A DNA stretch of 64,000 nucleotides from Diaporthe sp. PMI_573 (taxonomy: Eukaryota; Ascomycota; Sordariomycetes; Diaporthales; Diaporthaceae), in NCBI GenBank assembly GCA_021399435.1, contig JAJTUP010000016.1, positions 1,054,001 to 1,118,000 on the forward strand, given 5' to 3'. The position numbers were made by a program, and so were the translations under genes. Of this stretch, positions 55,146-64,000 are shown one piece after another (the first letter of the stretch is position 1; each line of letters begins with the position of its first letter). The notes beneath the pieces were generated by a model, which saw nothing but the letters and a program-made list of their open reading frames with translations, had not been told where the DNA came from and did not search any database.

Positions 55146-56792
55146 AGTTGGAAGCTAGAAAACATTTTATAGCCCTGCCGCAAGATAGGCGGAGCATCTC
55201 AGGGACAAAGCTTGCATTTCCAACGGATCCGAAACCCACTTCGTGGTGGGTTGGCATGTCCTTCTGTATTTGCAGCTGGTAGGAGATGCTCTTCATTATT
55301 GTGCAATGGCCCTTTTTTGATACAGCGGTGCGGTATTGACGAAATCTAAACACTTCACAAATCTTCGATGCGGCGTTACCCAAACCTGAACTTCCCCACT
55401 AGCACCGACCAACGTATTGCATGAGAATGGTCTGGCCGAATGTACCTCGTCTCATTGTACTCCTTTCTATCGATTGGAGGTCTGGGAGTAAAAGAAATTG
55501 TATTCCGTAGCTGTAACCCTGAGATTCCTGTGGATCGAAGCAAACAGACTGCTACAAGTCTAGGCTAAGTAATTGATACATGCAAAAGGAACAGGCCCAC
55601 CTTGGTTTGTTTTTCCAATCGAGCCGTCTCTTCATGGAGACATTGTCGGCATCGGGGCGTCACATCTGACTCAGTCTGGTTCTGATAATTCCGGTGTAGT
55701 TGACACTCTTTTCACTGAAAATATTATGATTCCATGTAGCCAATCGGGATTGCAGCCCTATGATGGGAACGTCCAGGTACGTCTGGTCAAGCTCTAGATG
55801 TCTGCCTCCACCGCACGTAAGGCTGGGGCAGTTTCTGTCGGAGCCGTTCTGCACACAGCGCATTCAAGAATGTATCCCATCAAACTATGTATCATGTTTG
55901 GTGCTTATGTGGTCAGTACGAGCCTCAGATAACCTGACGTGTCGGCACGATCAAGAGTTGACATTTACTTGGCTGCTATTACTGCTCCTCTCCCCTGTCG
56001 TAAAGTACCGGGATCATAGCTGCATGATGGAGACAGGTATCGGACAACGGGACTCGTGCCGGGCCGAGGGGTAGCCCTGCACTTTGCTGTCTATAACAAG
56101 GGAACAAATCAGACATGTGAAGGCCACGGCTGTAGCCGATTCCCTAACCAATTATCGTTGTGAAATCGTTGGAGAGAACCCAAAGTTTCCATGCATCTAA
56201 TAGAGATGGATGTCTCGGAGGAATAGCCGGGCTGCAAAGAGATCAAGCTCCCACTGACCACAGGCTCCCGCTGTTTCTGCAGGATCCGCGCGATGTAGCC
56301 CTCATCAGGGCTGCCACTAGTGCACAATACCACCACGGCAGTCTGCACAGTGGGAAAAGTTCTAAAAACAGCTCCTTTAAACAGCTGCCTGGAACACAGG
56401 CTTCTTACTCAGCCGCCTCTTGGGCCAAACAGAGCCACTCGAGCTTCCAGAGGGGTTTGCCCAAAGGCAACATCTAAGGTTTCGCGTGTGATCCTTCGAC
56501 GCGAGCTGAAAGCGCTAGCCGGGGGGCCGGCAGATTGTGCCTGTCTCGAAAGCCACACATTTCAATAAACTCCTTCACCAGAAAACAGGTGCAAGTACCG
56601 GGGCTGCACAGAATGGCTAGATTTACAGCCTGCATTACCCTGGTAAATGGGAAGAGATAAGTGCAGAGGTGACCCCATGGAGCATTTTGAAGTTTCGCGT
56701 GGTCCCCTTTCCCAGCCCAGCTTCGAGCCTTCATATACTAGAGGATACACCAGGGTCTTTACCAGTGCTCACCTAGTCAAGTGAAGCTGAAG
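55146..56792. other. Long intergenic region
   Basis: 1.65 kb between the AA9 gene and the PAN-like gene. No supportable coding region, RNA or repeat on either strand. Confidence 0.5.
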
Positions 56793-57690
56793 ATGGCCTC
56801 GCAGTACCAGCAGCCCCCAGGGCAATACTACCCACAACAGGCTATCGAAAAGGGGCACAATATGGGAGTCCCGCCTCAGAACATGGGATACAACCCCAAC
56901 CAGCAGCAATTGGCATATGTGAACGGGCACAATCCTGCTGGTTACAGCCATGCGCCTCCAGGAGCCGTGTATACGCAGCCCACATCCGGCGCACCCGCAT
57001 CGTCCGGGGGGAAGCGGACCTCGTGCTTCGCCCTGATGGCCGCGCTCCTCCTCCTCATTGCCGCGGTCATCGGACTGAGCGCCGGCCTGGGCGTGAGCCA
57101 AAGAAACCTGCGCAGCGCAAAGGCTGATCTCGCAAGGGCAACAGAATCGTGAGTTCTGCCCCGGATCCCATCCGGGTAATCACAGCCTTGAGGGTGCGTG
57201 ACTTGTTAACACCGCAAATAGGCCAGCAGCAACGACAGTATTCGTGACAGCCCGTCCGACCTCAACGCCCACATCAACATCATCCTCGGCCTCGGCCTCC
57301 GCCACGCCGGACACCTCGAACATCACCTGCCCGGGGTCCAACAACACGCTGTACACGTCCGACACGGACTCGAAGCGGTTCCAGCAGTTATGCGGAGTTG
57401 ACTACTCGGGCGACCAGGCCGTCGACGTGGGGAGCGTCAAGGTCACGAGCATGGACCTGTGTATGGACGCCTGTGCCTCGCAGTCCAACTGCACCGGCGC
57501 CGGCTGGGGCTACCTCGAGGGGGACAACGGTACCGAGCACAGCTGCTGGATGAAGGCGAACCTGACGGAGTCTCACAACGCCACGGCTGAGTGGGCGTTT
57601 GCTATCCTGCTGACCAACGGGTCGGAGTCGGCCGTGCAGGAGAAGAGGAGGCGCAGTGGTGGCTCCACCTGGTGGCTCTGGGGGGCGTGA
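56793..57690 (+). CDS. Type II membrane protein with PAN/apple-like ectodomain
   Basis: Exons 56793-57148 and 57222-57690 (intron GTGAGT...AATAG, phase 2) give 274 residues. The N-terminal 75 residues are Gln/Pro/Tyr-rich and cytoplasmic (MASQYQQPPGQYYPQQ). One transmembrane helix (about 78-101, ALMAALLLLIAAVIGLSAG) has the orientation of a type II protein. A Ser/Thr-rich stalk follows, then a Cys-rich ectodomain with QLCGVDYSG, MDLCMDACASQSNCTGAGW and EHSCWMK, the Cys and Trp spacing of fungal PAN/apple-type modules that bind carbohydrate or protein. Several N-glycosylation sites. A common architecture in Sordariomycetes; function unknown. ATG 56793 is used because the preceding in-frame codon is GTG. 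Confidence 0.85.
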
Positions 57691-57829
57691 GCCGTGAGCG
57701 TCGAGGGCCGGGAGTCGCGCGTTGGCGACTACAGCGGGCTTATGTTGTAATTATGCTTAATATTCGGTATGAAAGAAGCAATCAGATATGGATCCATAGC
57801 AACATTGGCTTCAATATTAACGCCAGTGC

Positions 57830-59164
57830 TTAGGTCATTCTCTTCTCCAGGACTATCCAATATAAGACCAAGCGGCCACCCTCCGAGCTCCATCCATGTT
57901 CCTTATACTTGCGCAAAGCCCAGCCAAGCCTCGACAAATCTTGCCCAAATGCGAGCTGGTCGACGTCGTCCCTGTTGACTCGCTTTTGGCGAGCGACGCA
58001 GACACTCAGTAATCTTGAAAACCGGTCTGATTCGACAAGCTCGAGCAGTTGCCAATTCTCCACGTCCACCTCGCCTGGATAGAGATGCAGGTGCTCTAAG
58101 CTATCTGGAAGAAGGTCAATGAGTCTCGGGATCCCCTGCGGCAGCACCAGCGCTTGACCTTCGGCGGACTCGTCGCTTGGGTCGACCTCGGGGGTTCTGA
58201 CCACCATATCCCACGGCAACGTGAGCTTCTTCAGACGGTTCAACGTGCAGAGGGATCCCAGGCTGCCTCTTGGCGTCTCAGGAAGGGAACCGATGTCTAA
58301 GTTCTCCAAATTCTGTCCGAGGTTCCTGAGGATATCGCCCACAAGAGACAAATCAATCCGATACATATACAACCCTTCCAAATGTAACTGTAGAGTCTCA
58401 AGACGGACACAATGTAACAGGATATTATGGATTCCATCCTCACCAACGCTGGAATAATGAAGAACCAGGCGTCGTAAACCGAGCACTGGGCCTCGGTATT
58501 CTTCCCAGCGGATCCCCATGCCGTGGAAAGTTCGCACGCTTGGCAATTGAATCAGATATTCGAGACCCCTATTAGCTACCGTGGGTTTCACGGTACATCC
58601 CCTCAGACGCAAGTCCTCGACCCGTGGCAACAGGCTGTTCGGCCAAGCAGCGAGTATCTCCAACATCGGCTTAGAGCTAATGTCGACCTCCAGCTCGGCC
58701 ACTCTCAAGTTCGGCAGCATGCACAGAAAGAAGGCAGTGTGGTCTGCGGCACTGCACTCTTTCCGTCTGTATCTGTCCAGGAGGAACTCGAAAAAGGAAA
58801 CCATGCTCTTGGAACATGCGTTTAGTGCCGCCGTGAGAGCTTCCAACAGGTCCTGGTCCCAGACGTTTTCGACCGTGATGTCAGCCTCTTGGACAAGTTG
58901 TGCTAGGTCGGGACGCATGATGAGTGTCCTCGCCAGACTGAACCTCGAAAATGGGAAGGAGTTGACCGGCAAGGTGTGGTAGAGCAGCGGCGTAGCCATG
59001 GCATTGAAGTTTTTGCTGACGCGTGCTATCTTTGCCAGAGCAAGACGCTCCCTGAAGAATGAAGGGTAGAGTATTTTCGGTCTTAGGAAGGGTTCTTGTC
59101 TGAATTGAAGTTGCGCAAATATCTGCAGCCACACCTCATTTGGAAATTTTCGCCGGCTCTCCAT
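57830..59164 (-). CDS. F-box protein with leucine-rich repeats
   Basis: Intronless, 444 residues. The N-terminus KFPNEVWLQIFAQL and the following ARVSKNFNAMATPLLYHTL match an F-box, which docks to Skp1 in SCF ubiquitin ligases. The rest consists of repeated leucine-rich segments (LRVAELEVDISSKPML, VEDLRLRGCTVK, LGLRRLVLHYSSVGEDG, VRLETLQLHLEG, LENLDIGSLPE, LKKLTLPWDM) that would choose the target protein. This arrangement is very abundant and lineage-specific in filamentous fungi. Cytosolic or nuclear. The target is unknown. Confidence 0.82.
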   Translation of the reverse strand: MESRRKFPNEVWLQIFAQLQFRQEPFLRPKILYPSFFRERLALAKIARVSKNFNAMATPLLYHTLPVNSFPFSRFSLARTLIMRPDLAQLVQEADITVENVWDQDLLEALTAALNACSKSMVSFFEFLLDRYRRKECSAADHTAFFLCMLPNLRVAELEVDISSKPMLEILAAWPNSLLPRVEDLRLRGCTVKPTVANRGLEYLIQLPSVRTFHGMGIRWEEYRGPVLGLRRLVLHYSSVGEDGIHNILLHCVRLETLQLHLEGLYMYRIDLSLVGDILRNLGQNLENLDIGSLPETPRGSLGSLCTLNRLKKLTLPWDMVVRTPEVDPSDESAEGQALVLPQGIPRLIDLLPDSLEHLHLYPGEVDVENWQLLELVESDRFSRLLSVCVARQKRVNRDDVDQLAFGQDLSRLGWALRKYKEHGWSSEGGRLVLYWIVLEKRMT

Positions 59165-59908
59165 TGCAGATGAAGCTGGACAGTTGTTGACAGGTGGATA
59201 GTGAGCGGATGGGGAACTTGTCCACGGTCGTCGAGCGCATATAGCGGCTCAGAAGAGCGCTTGGACGCGTAGGACTGTTTGTGAAGTAACTCGTAGAGGA
59301 AAGGCCGACACAGGCGGGGAAATCGTGATGTCCTAACTGTTTACTATGTATGAAATGGGCAAAGTTCCGAGCATTAGCGCTTTCTGAACCCCCTCAGCGC
59401 CCTCCCCTCTCCTCACCCGTCTCCTCCTGCCGCCCAAAGCAAATACAGGCCAGATGCCTCTCACAGATGGCCAGCCACTAAATTCCAGTGCAAACGAATC
59501 ATGAGGGGCCTCTTAGTTCCCCTTCGTAGCAGTTTTGGTACGTACCCTACGTATATACTTTTGCCAGGCGATGCTGTGCAACACACATTGGCGACTCAAC
59601 TTGCTTTCGTGTCCCCAGATCGTAAGAGGCTTCCTCGCTTGTGGCGGCGTGCAAAAGCAGTCAAGATAAGCGGTCAGGCCGATTTGCAGGATGTTTGAGT
59701 AAATCTCAAATTCAAAGACTGAGCTTCTTCGATTTACTCAACTCATTTTGGAGATTTATACGATCTCATAGATATGATGGTACTTTTGGAGATTTCATTA
59801 ATGTTTCCATGACTTCCATAGCCTGACTTAAAATACTCCAGCTCAAAATACTCTAGCCCAAAAATACTCCACAACCCAATCGCTGGGCTTCTTTTGCTCG
59901 ATTCCTGG
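59165..59908. other. Intergenic region
   Basis: 744 bases between the F-box gene start and the esterase gene end. A/T-rich segment around 59690-59880 with near-repeats of the type caaaatactc (59830-59870). No gene supported. Confidence 0.5.
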
Positions 59909-62032
59909 TCAAAGCTCATCTTCAACGAAATTTGTATTGCGGTACTCAGCTGTTGGTGGCTGCATCGACATTAGCCTCGGTTGCATGCATAATCTATCCC
60001 GGATGATGTCACGACGCAGACTTACCAAGAAGTTGAGCCCTGACAAGTCCGAGTCGTGGAGCTGTTTCTGATCCAAGATTGTATATGCAATCGGTTCGCT
60101 TAGATCTGGTACTTGCTTTTCGAAGCCGGTGGTGGGTTGAGCGATTTTCTTGACACCATCCATGATGTGGTCCCAGAAGGTTTCACACATTGAATAGTCC
60201 ACTCCACCGATGTCCAGACGATTGTTGATGTTGACCCCGTAGCTTTCTCTCATGTTCCACTGAGGCCACTGACCCTCATCCCCAGGCTTTCCGGTCGCAG
60301 CCATGTTCGTCCAGAGTGTCGACATTGTCGAAGCAAGTTCCTTCTCCTGTTCGCTGAGACGGCACTCTCCATCCGGTGGTGGCATATGTGTTGTCAGGTT
60401 GAACACAAAAGGCAGCTCAGCAGAGTGAGTTGGCCCAAGCAGCCTCAACATAGGCTTCGCATTAGGGATCATGGGGTGCCAAGCACAAGAGGGCGTGTGG
60501 CTAAAGCTGTATGTCCAAGCAGGCACGCCGTTTCTAACTGCTCCCATCAGCCCGCGGTACGCGGCACATCGGTAAGAGTAGGCTGTGAGGACCGTCGTCA
60601 TTGCGGCATACCCCGGGACTCGTGTTCGCGCGAATTTGGTCAGGCTGTATGTTCGATTCACAACCGGGGCGAATGGGCCAAAATTGAACCGCAGGAACTC
60701 GTTATACGTCGACTGGTTGAGTCTGGTGATGCGCGGCCCGTATCTGGACAGGAGAGGGAGGCTGCCCTCCTGGGTATTGGAGCCAAATATGGACGGGACA
60801 CGAACACCTGCATCTCCCGGATTTGTAGGAATCAGGCCCCCATCCACCAACGGGCCCCAGCCGGGACCAGTTCCATCATTCTCCAGGAGAGTGCTTGCAC
60901 CGGGGACAGAGCTGCTGGGCATCTTCAGGTGGGCTTTTTTGAGAGAGGAAACAGGAGCAGAGCGGAGACAAGACACCTGGGTTTTGAAGTTAGGCTGGAA
61001 GCGGACATGGTTCACTTTTGGGCGTTATATGTTGGGTAGATGACTTACGTCGGTGTTCTCACAGCCTGTTTGTTCAGCAAAGCTGCGATGCCATCCCTCC
61101 GCCTGGGAAACAGTAGCATAATCACGACCACCACCTGATTGCAAGGCGGCTGCTCTGATAAGCCCTGGGGCATTTTTCATTGTTGCAATAGCGAAGGCAT
61201 TTGAAGCACCTGCTGATTGTCCGAAAAGCATGACTTTTTTCTTCACCAATAGTCAGCACCAGAATAATAGATAACACAGGCTCAGCAGCAACGAATGATC
61301 TAGTATAGGAGTGAATGTGGCTGCGTATGACTTACTGGATCACCAGAAAAATAAGCAATGTTCTCTTGCACCCATCGCAACGCCAATATCTGATCCATAA
61401 CGCCGAAGTTCCCATAGATGCCAAGGCTGGGGAGTGCAAGGAAGCCCAAAGGGCCTACACGATAGTTGATGGACACCACTACTGAGTCTGTGGCCGAGTA
61501 GCAGCCATCGTAGGTCGGGTCAGAAATGCTGCCCGCCTCGTTACCCCCGCCGAATATCCAGACCTTTACAGGCAGCCCTGACGCCGAAGTTGCACCCGCT
61601 GGTTTCCAAACATTAACGAGCAAACTGTTTGAGTTAGTGAACGTCGCCTTGGGGATATATGGGCGGTTCAGCTAACCAATCCTCGTCCTCTGGGCCTTTT
61701 TCCACAAAACTGGTGCCGAACTGAGGGCACGCCGGCGCCCGGACCCTACCATCCAATATTCCATGGTATGCGTCGACATGGGAAGCCGGCGGTGCAAAGC
61801 GAAGGTCTCCAATCGGGGGCTTCGCATAAGGGATTGAGAAAAAGTAATCAACATCGGTCTCGCGACACCGACCTCCCCGAATGGTCCCGTTCGGTGTGTT
61901 AATTTGAATAGAAGGAAGTGTAGCCCGAGCTGACACTATCTCTCCGAAAGCTCCGATCAGACCCAACAGACAGAGGAGAACTAGCGGACTTGGCAGTGTC
62001 GCCCTGATGGCATGCGCAAGTCTCGAGTTCAT
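59909..62032 (-). CDS. Secreted type-B carboxylesterase/lipase
   Basis: Exons 62032-61677, 61624-61336, 61240-61049 and 60976-59909 give about 634 residues. A hydrophobic signal (PSPLVLLCLLGLIGAFGEI) starts the chain. The first intron (GTTAGC...CACTAAC...AACAG) rebuilds EDED|CLLVNVWKP, a hallmark of the COesterase family. Oxyanion motif IFGGGNEAGS, SINYRVGPLGFLALPS, WVQENIAYFSGDP|KKVMLFGQSAGA (Ser224 nucleophile), acid in FGSNTQEGS and His in GPTHSAELPF are all present and canonical. It hydrolyses carboxyl esters outside the cell or in the wall. The 3' end is less certain: a GTAAGT after GLNFL (near 60023) might be a donor for a further exon, in which case the C-terminus differs. Confidence 0.9.
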
Positions 62033-62985
62033 GACGTAAGGTTTCGGACCTCATGAACAGCGAGGAAAAGTCCAGGGACGGGCCCCGACTGGTGGTGGTG
62101 CTGCTGCGTCTGCTGCTGCTGCCGCTGAAGCCGCCGAAGCCGCCGGGGAAGCTCTGCCTTGGCGAGAGCGGCGATGGGATTGGTGAGGCTGGACTTTTCG
62201 GGCAACTGCACTTGTTGGTTGCGCGTAAGCTCTCGGGGTTGGATCCTTCGGCAGGGTCAAAGACTGGCTGACCCGGTAGCCTGGAGCGCAGGGTGCAGGG
62301 GGTTGCTCTCGGGTCCGGACTGGTCTGGATATTACCAGGGTCGCTGGCGGGCTTTGGGGAAATCCGGAGCGGTGCTGGTACAGCACATCTGTGGGAGAAG
62401 ATGGGTTCGTTGGCCATTGTATAGCTTCTCTGGTCGTCTTGTTCAAAAGAACGAACTGACGTTGACCTCGAATGCGACGGGGCCCACATGTTCGAATAAG
62501 CCTTGGTCAGTTTGTCGTTGGAACTGCCGGGACTAAGTTTGATATATCTCTAGGCGTGCAGATGCTGACCAGATGTTCGATGCGTGCTGACAGCGGATCG
62601 TAAGGAATTGGATGTGGCTGACAATCAGCTTCCAAAAAATCAATGCGAGAAGTGTGTGGTAACAGTCACACCCCGACGATGAGGGAGGGAGAGGGCAGTT
62701 ATGTTCAATATCAATATTGAGGGCAAGCTGAGCTTTCAGCTGCCGAATGCAGCCCGTGCTGCTTCGCGTGGCCGGACGGACATGAGGAACATTCGGGAGC
62801 TGAGGAATGTTCGGGAGCCTAAATTAAACTCGGCGTCCGCAGCTGCGTGGGATGCGAGAGGGTGCGCGGCCCCAAAAGTCCGGCCCCCCTGCGAACTAAA
62901 CTTATTGAGCCAACCGCTGCCCTCCACACTGCGCCGCAAGCCCCCGTGATCCTCTGGCCCAACGCAGCGCGAGGAGCCATGGCGG
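62033..62985. other. Upstream region of the secreted esterase
   Basis: About 950 bases. An open Ser/Pro-rich frame on the minus strand (62489-61899) overlaps the esterase start in another frame and is discussed under findings. Otherwise no supportable gene. Confidence 0.4.
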
Positions 62986-63400
62986 ACTATTTTTACGCTT
63001 CCTACCACTTCGACGTGCCTCTTCCATCGCGGCCTGAACAGGTCGAGACCTCAACAACGCAACCATGGCGGGCGAGACTGGCCTGTTACTGGACTATGTG
63101 GCCAGAAATCCGGCAACGCCTCCAAAAAAGATTGTTGGAAGTATCTGTGAGGGTGTTCTCCGATAAAGGCATCGTCTCGAGGGTGGGCATGAAACAAAAG
63201 CGCGTCCATGGAGACAAAGGTCTGTATCTTTGGTCTGGCGATTCCCGAGGTCCTGGGCTCAAGTCGCATTTGCAACACACTGACCAGAGAATTCAAGACC
63301 GTTTGAAGGCGTAGTGGAATCAATTCACTCACGAGAACTGCTCTCGATCATCGTCTCAACCTGTGGTATGGAAAGCGATACTCCGTGAGCCCGCGGCCCC
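62986..63400 (+). pseudogene. Coding-like fragment, probably decayed
   Basis: Several protein-like stretches occur in different plus-strand frames: MADYFYASYHFDVPLPSRPE (from about 62981), AGETGLLLDYVARNPATPPK then IVGSICEGVL (63065-63163), KVCIFGLAIPEVLGSSRIC then TREFKTV (about 63220-63290), and GVVESIHSRELLSIIVS (about 63308-63360). Only part can be joined by splice signals, and the last switch (near 63300) lacks an intron. The opposite strand also has a 93-codon frame. I suspect a degraded gene of unknown family. Confidence 0.22.
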
Positions 63401-63781
63401 CTGTAGGGACGTAGGCAAGGTCGAGGTCTGTAAGACTTTGTGGGCTTTGCACAACTTCCATTGGATGCACGCATGTGGAATCCTCACGCCGGCCGGCCGG
63501 TGGATTCCATTTCCGGGCACAAGAATTTCGAAGGCCGCGCCTCATTAGCTTGGAGCACTGTTGGTCGCACGTTGGGTCAAGCGACAGGCGCCGTATCAAT
63601 GGGTAGGACGTTCGCAGCGCTTTGGAAAAGCTTAGCATTTGGTGCCACTCTCGGTACGTCGACAGGACCTCCTTGCTTTTCTAACCAAAGGAAGGGAGGC
63701 TCGGAATCTGAAAATAGCCGTCGTTCTTTCCTGTTTAAATGTCCATGTCCCTCGAAGGATGAGATCTTCGCAGCTTCAAAA

Positions 63782-64000
63782 TCAGGGCCTCGACCCCAAG
63801 CGGGCAATCTGCCAAGTTGAGGAGTCGTCTGCTTCGATCTCTTCATCAAGATCTAGCGTATTCCCAGTAAAGTATTGGCCGATACCCAGAACTCGCCCCC
63901 GGCAGGTGACCAACAGCTTGAAAACGATCTCATCACACGCCTCTACGAGCCGGACCAATCTCCTGATAACTGTGTCCATGTCGTGGTTTTGCACACTTGT
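63782..64000 (-). CDS. Fragment at right edge, possibly STAND/NACHT-type NTPase
   Basis: The minus frame is open to the window edge and reads DTVIRRLVRLVEACDEIVFK, then LLVTCRGRVLG, then TGNTLDLDEEIEADDSSTWQ up to a stop at 63782. The strand LLVTCRG with a preceding charged helix is reminiscent of the LL(V/I)TSR sensor strand downstream of the Walker B motif in fungal NACHT/STAND proteins; that is a weak likeness only. The plus strand is also somewhat protein-like here. The gene, if real, enters from the right and its 5' part lies outside. Confidence 0.3.
   Translation of the reverse strand, partial: TSVQNHDMDTVIRRLVRLVEACDEIVFKLLVTCRGRVLGIGQYFTGNTLDLDEEIEADDSSTWQIARLGSRP

Noticed and set aside
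60386..61043. 217- and 152-codon plus-strand frames opposite the secreted esterase
   Set aside because: No motif; the minus strand carries the complete catalytic triad and splice sites.

Overview
The window is nuclear DNA from a filamentous ascomycete (Pezizomycotina; a Sordariomycete is my best guess, by inference only). Genes are split by short introns of roughly 45-130 nt with GTAAGT/GTGAGT-type donors and CTAAC/CTGAC-like branch sites. Gene content is typical of plant-associated or saprotrophic moulds: a GH3 beta-glucosidase, an AA9 copper monooxygenase, a CFEM-domain GPCR, a chloroperoxidase, MFS carriers, a P450, and a C2H2+Zn2Cys6 regulator. Two intron-bearing tRNA genes are present. 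No CRISPR array, rRNA gene, transposon or viral remnant was seen. All exon models were assembled by hand from splice signals, phase agreement and protein motifs.

Layout. 0-9 kb: 5' part of a secreted GH3 beta-glucosidase (minus, cut by the left edge), a single-pass membrane protein with a Ser/Thr stalk, a Crg1/trans-aconitate-type methyltransferase, a possibly decayed gene, and an alpha/beta hydrolase. 9.5-15.5 kb: a protein joining a Cys/His-rich head to a very long Arg/Glu/Gln coiled coil, a SET-domain protein with a signal-like N-terminus, and an EI24/RRT8-type membrane protein. 16.7-21 kb: a mucin-like cell-surface gene with Gln-Gly-Gly repeats and a C-terminal 'FDDLP' domain; its third exon carries an apparent one-base frameshift. 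22-28.7 kb: an MCT-type MFS transporter, a type-B carboxylesterase with an altered nucleophile elbow, and a secreted heme-thiolate peroxidase.

31.3-42 kb is the most cluster-like part: an allantoate/nicotinate-type MFS permease, a divergent C2H2/Zn2Cys6 transcription factor, a P450 convergent with it, a small doubtful membrane-protein ORF, and an MCT-type MFS transporter. No PKS, NRPS or terpene-synthase backbone gene is visible, so it looks like a small catabolic, detoxification or tailoring locus.

44.8-64 kb: a CFEM/PTH11-like receptor, a short-chain dehydrogenase beside an alpha/beta-hydrolase remnant, tRNA-Asp(GTC), a small uncharacterised protein, a membrane-anchored coiled-coil/zinc-motif protein, tRNA-Arg(ACG), the AA9 enzyme, a type II membrane protein with a PAN/apple-like ectodomain, an F-box/LRR protein, and a secreted type-B carboxylesterase. 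The last kilobase holds fragmentary coding-like sequence, perhaps the end of a STAND/NACHT-type gene. Long gene-free stretches (28.7-31.3, 42.0-44.8, 10.9-12.6 and 55.1-56.8 kb) separate these groups.
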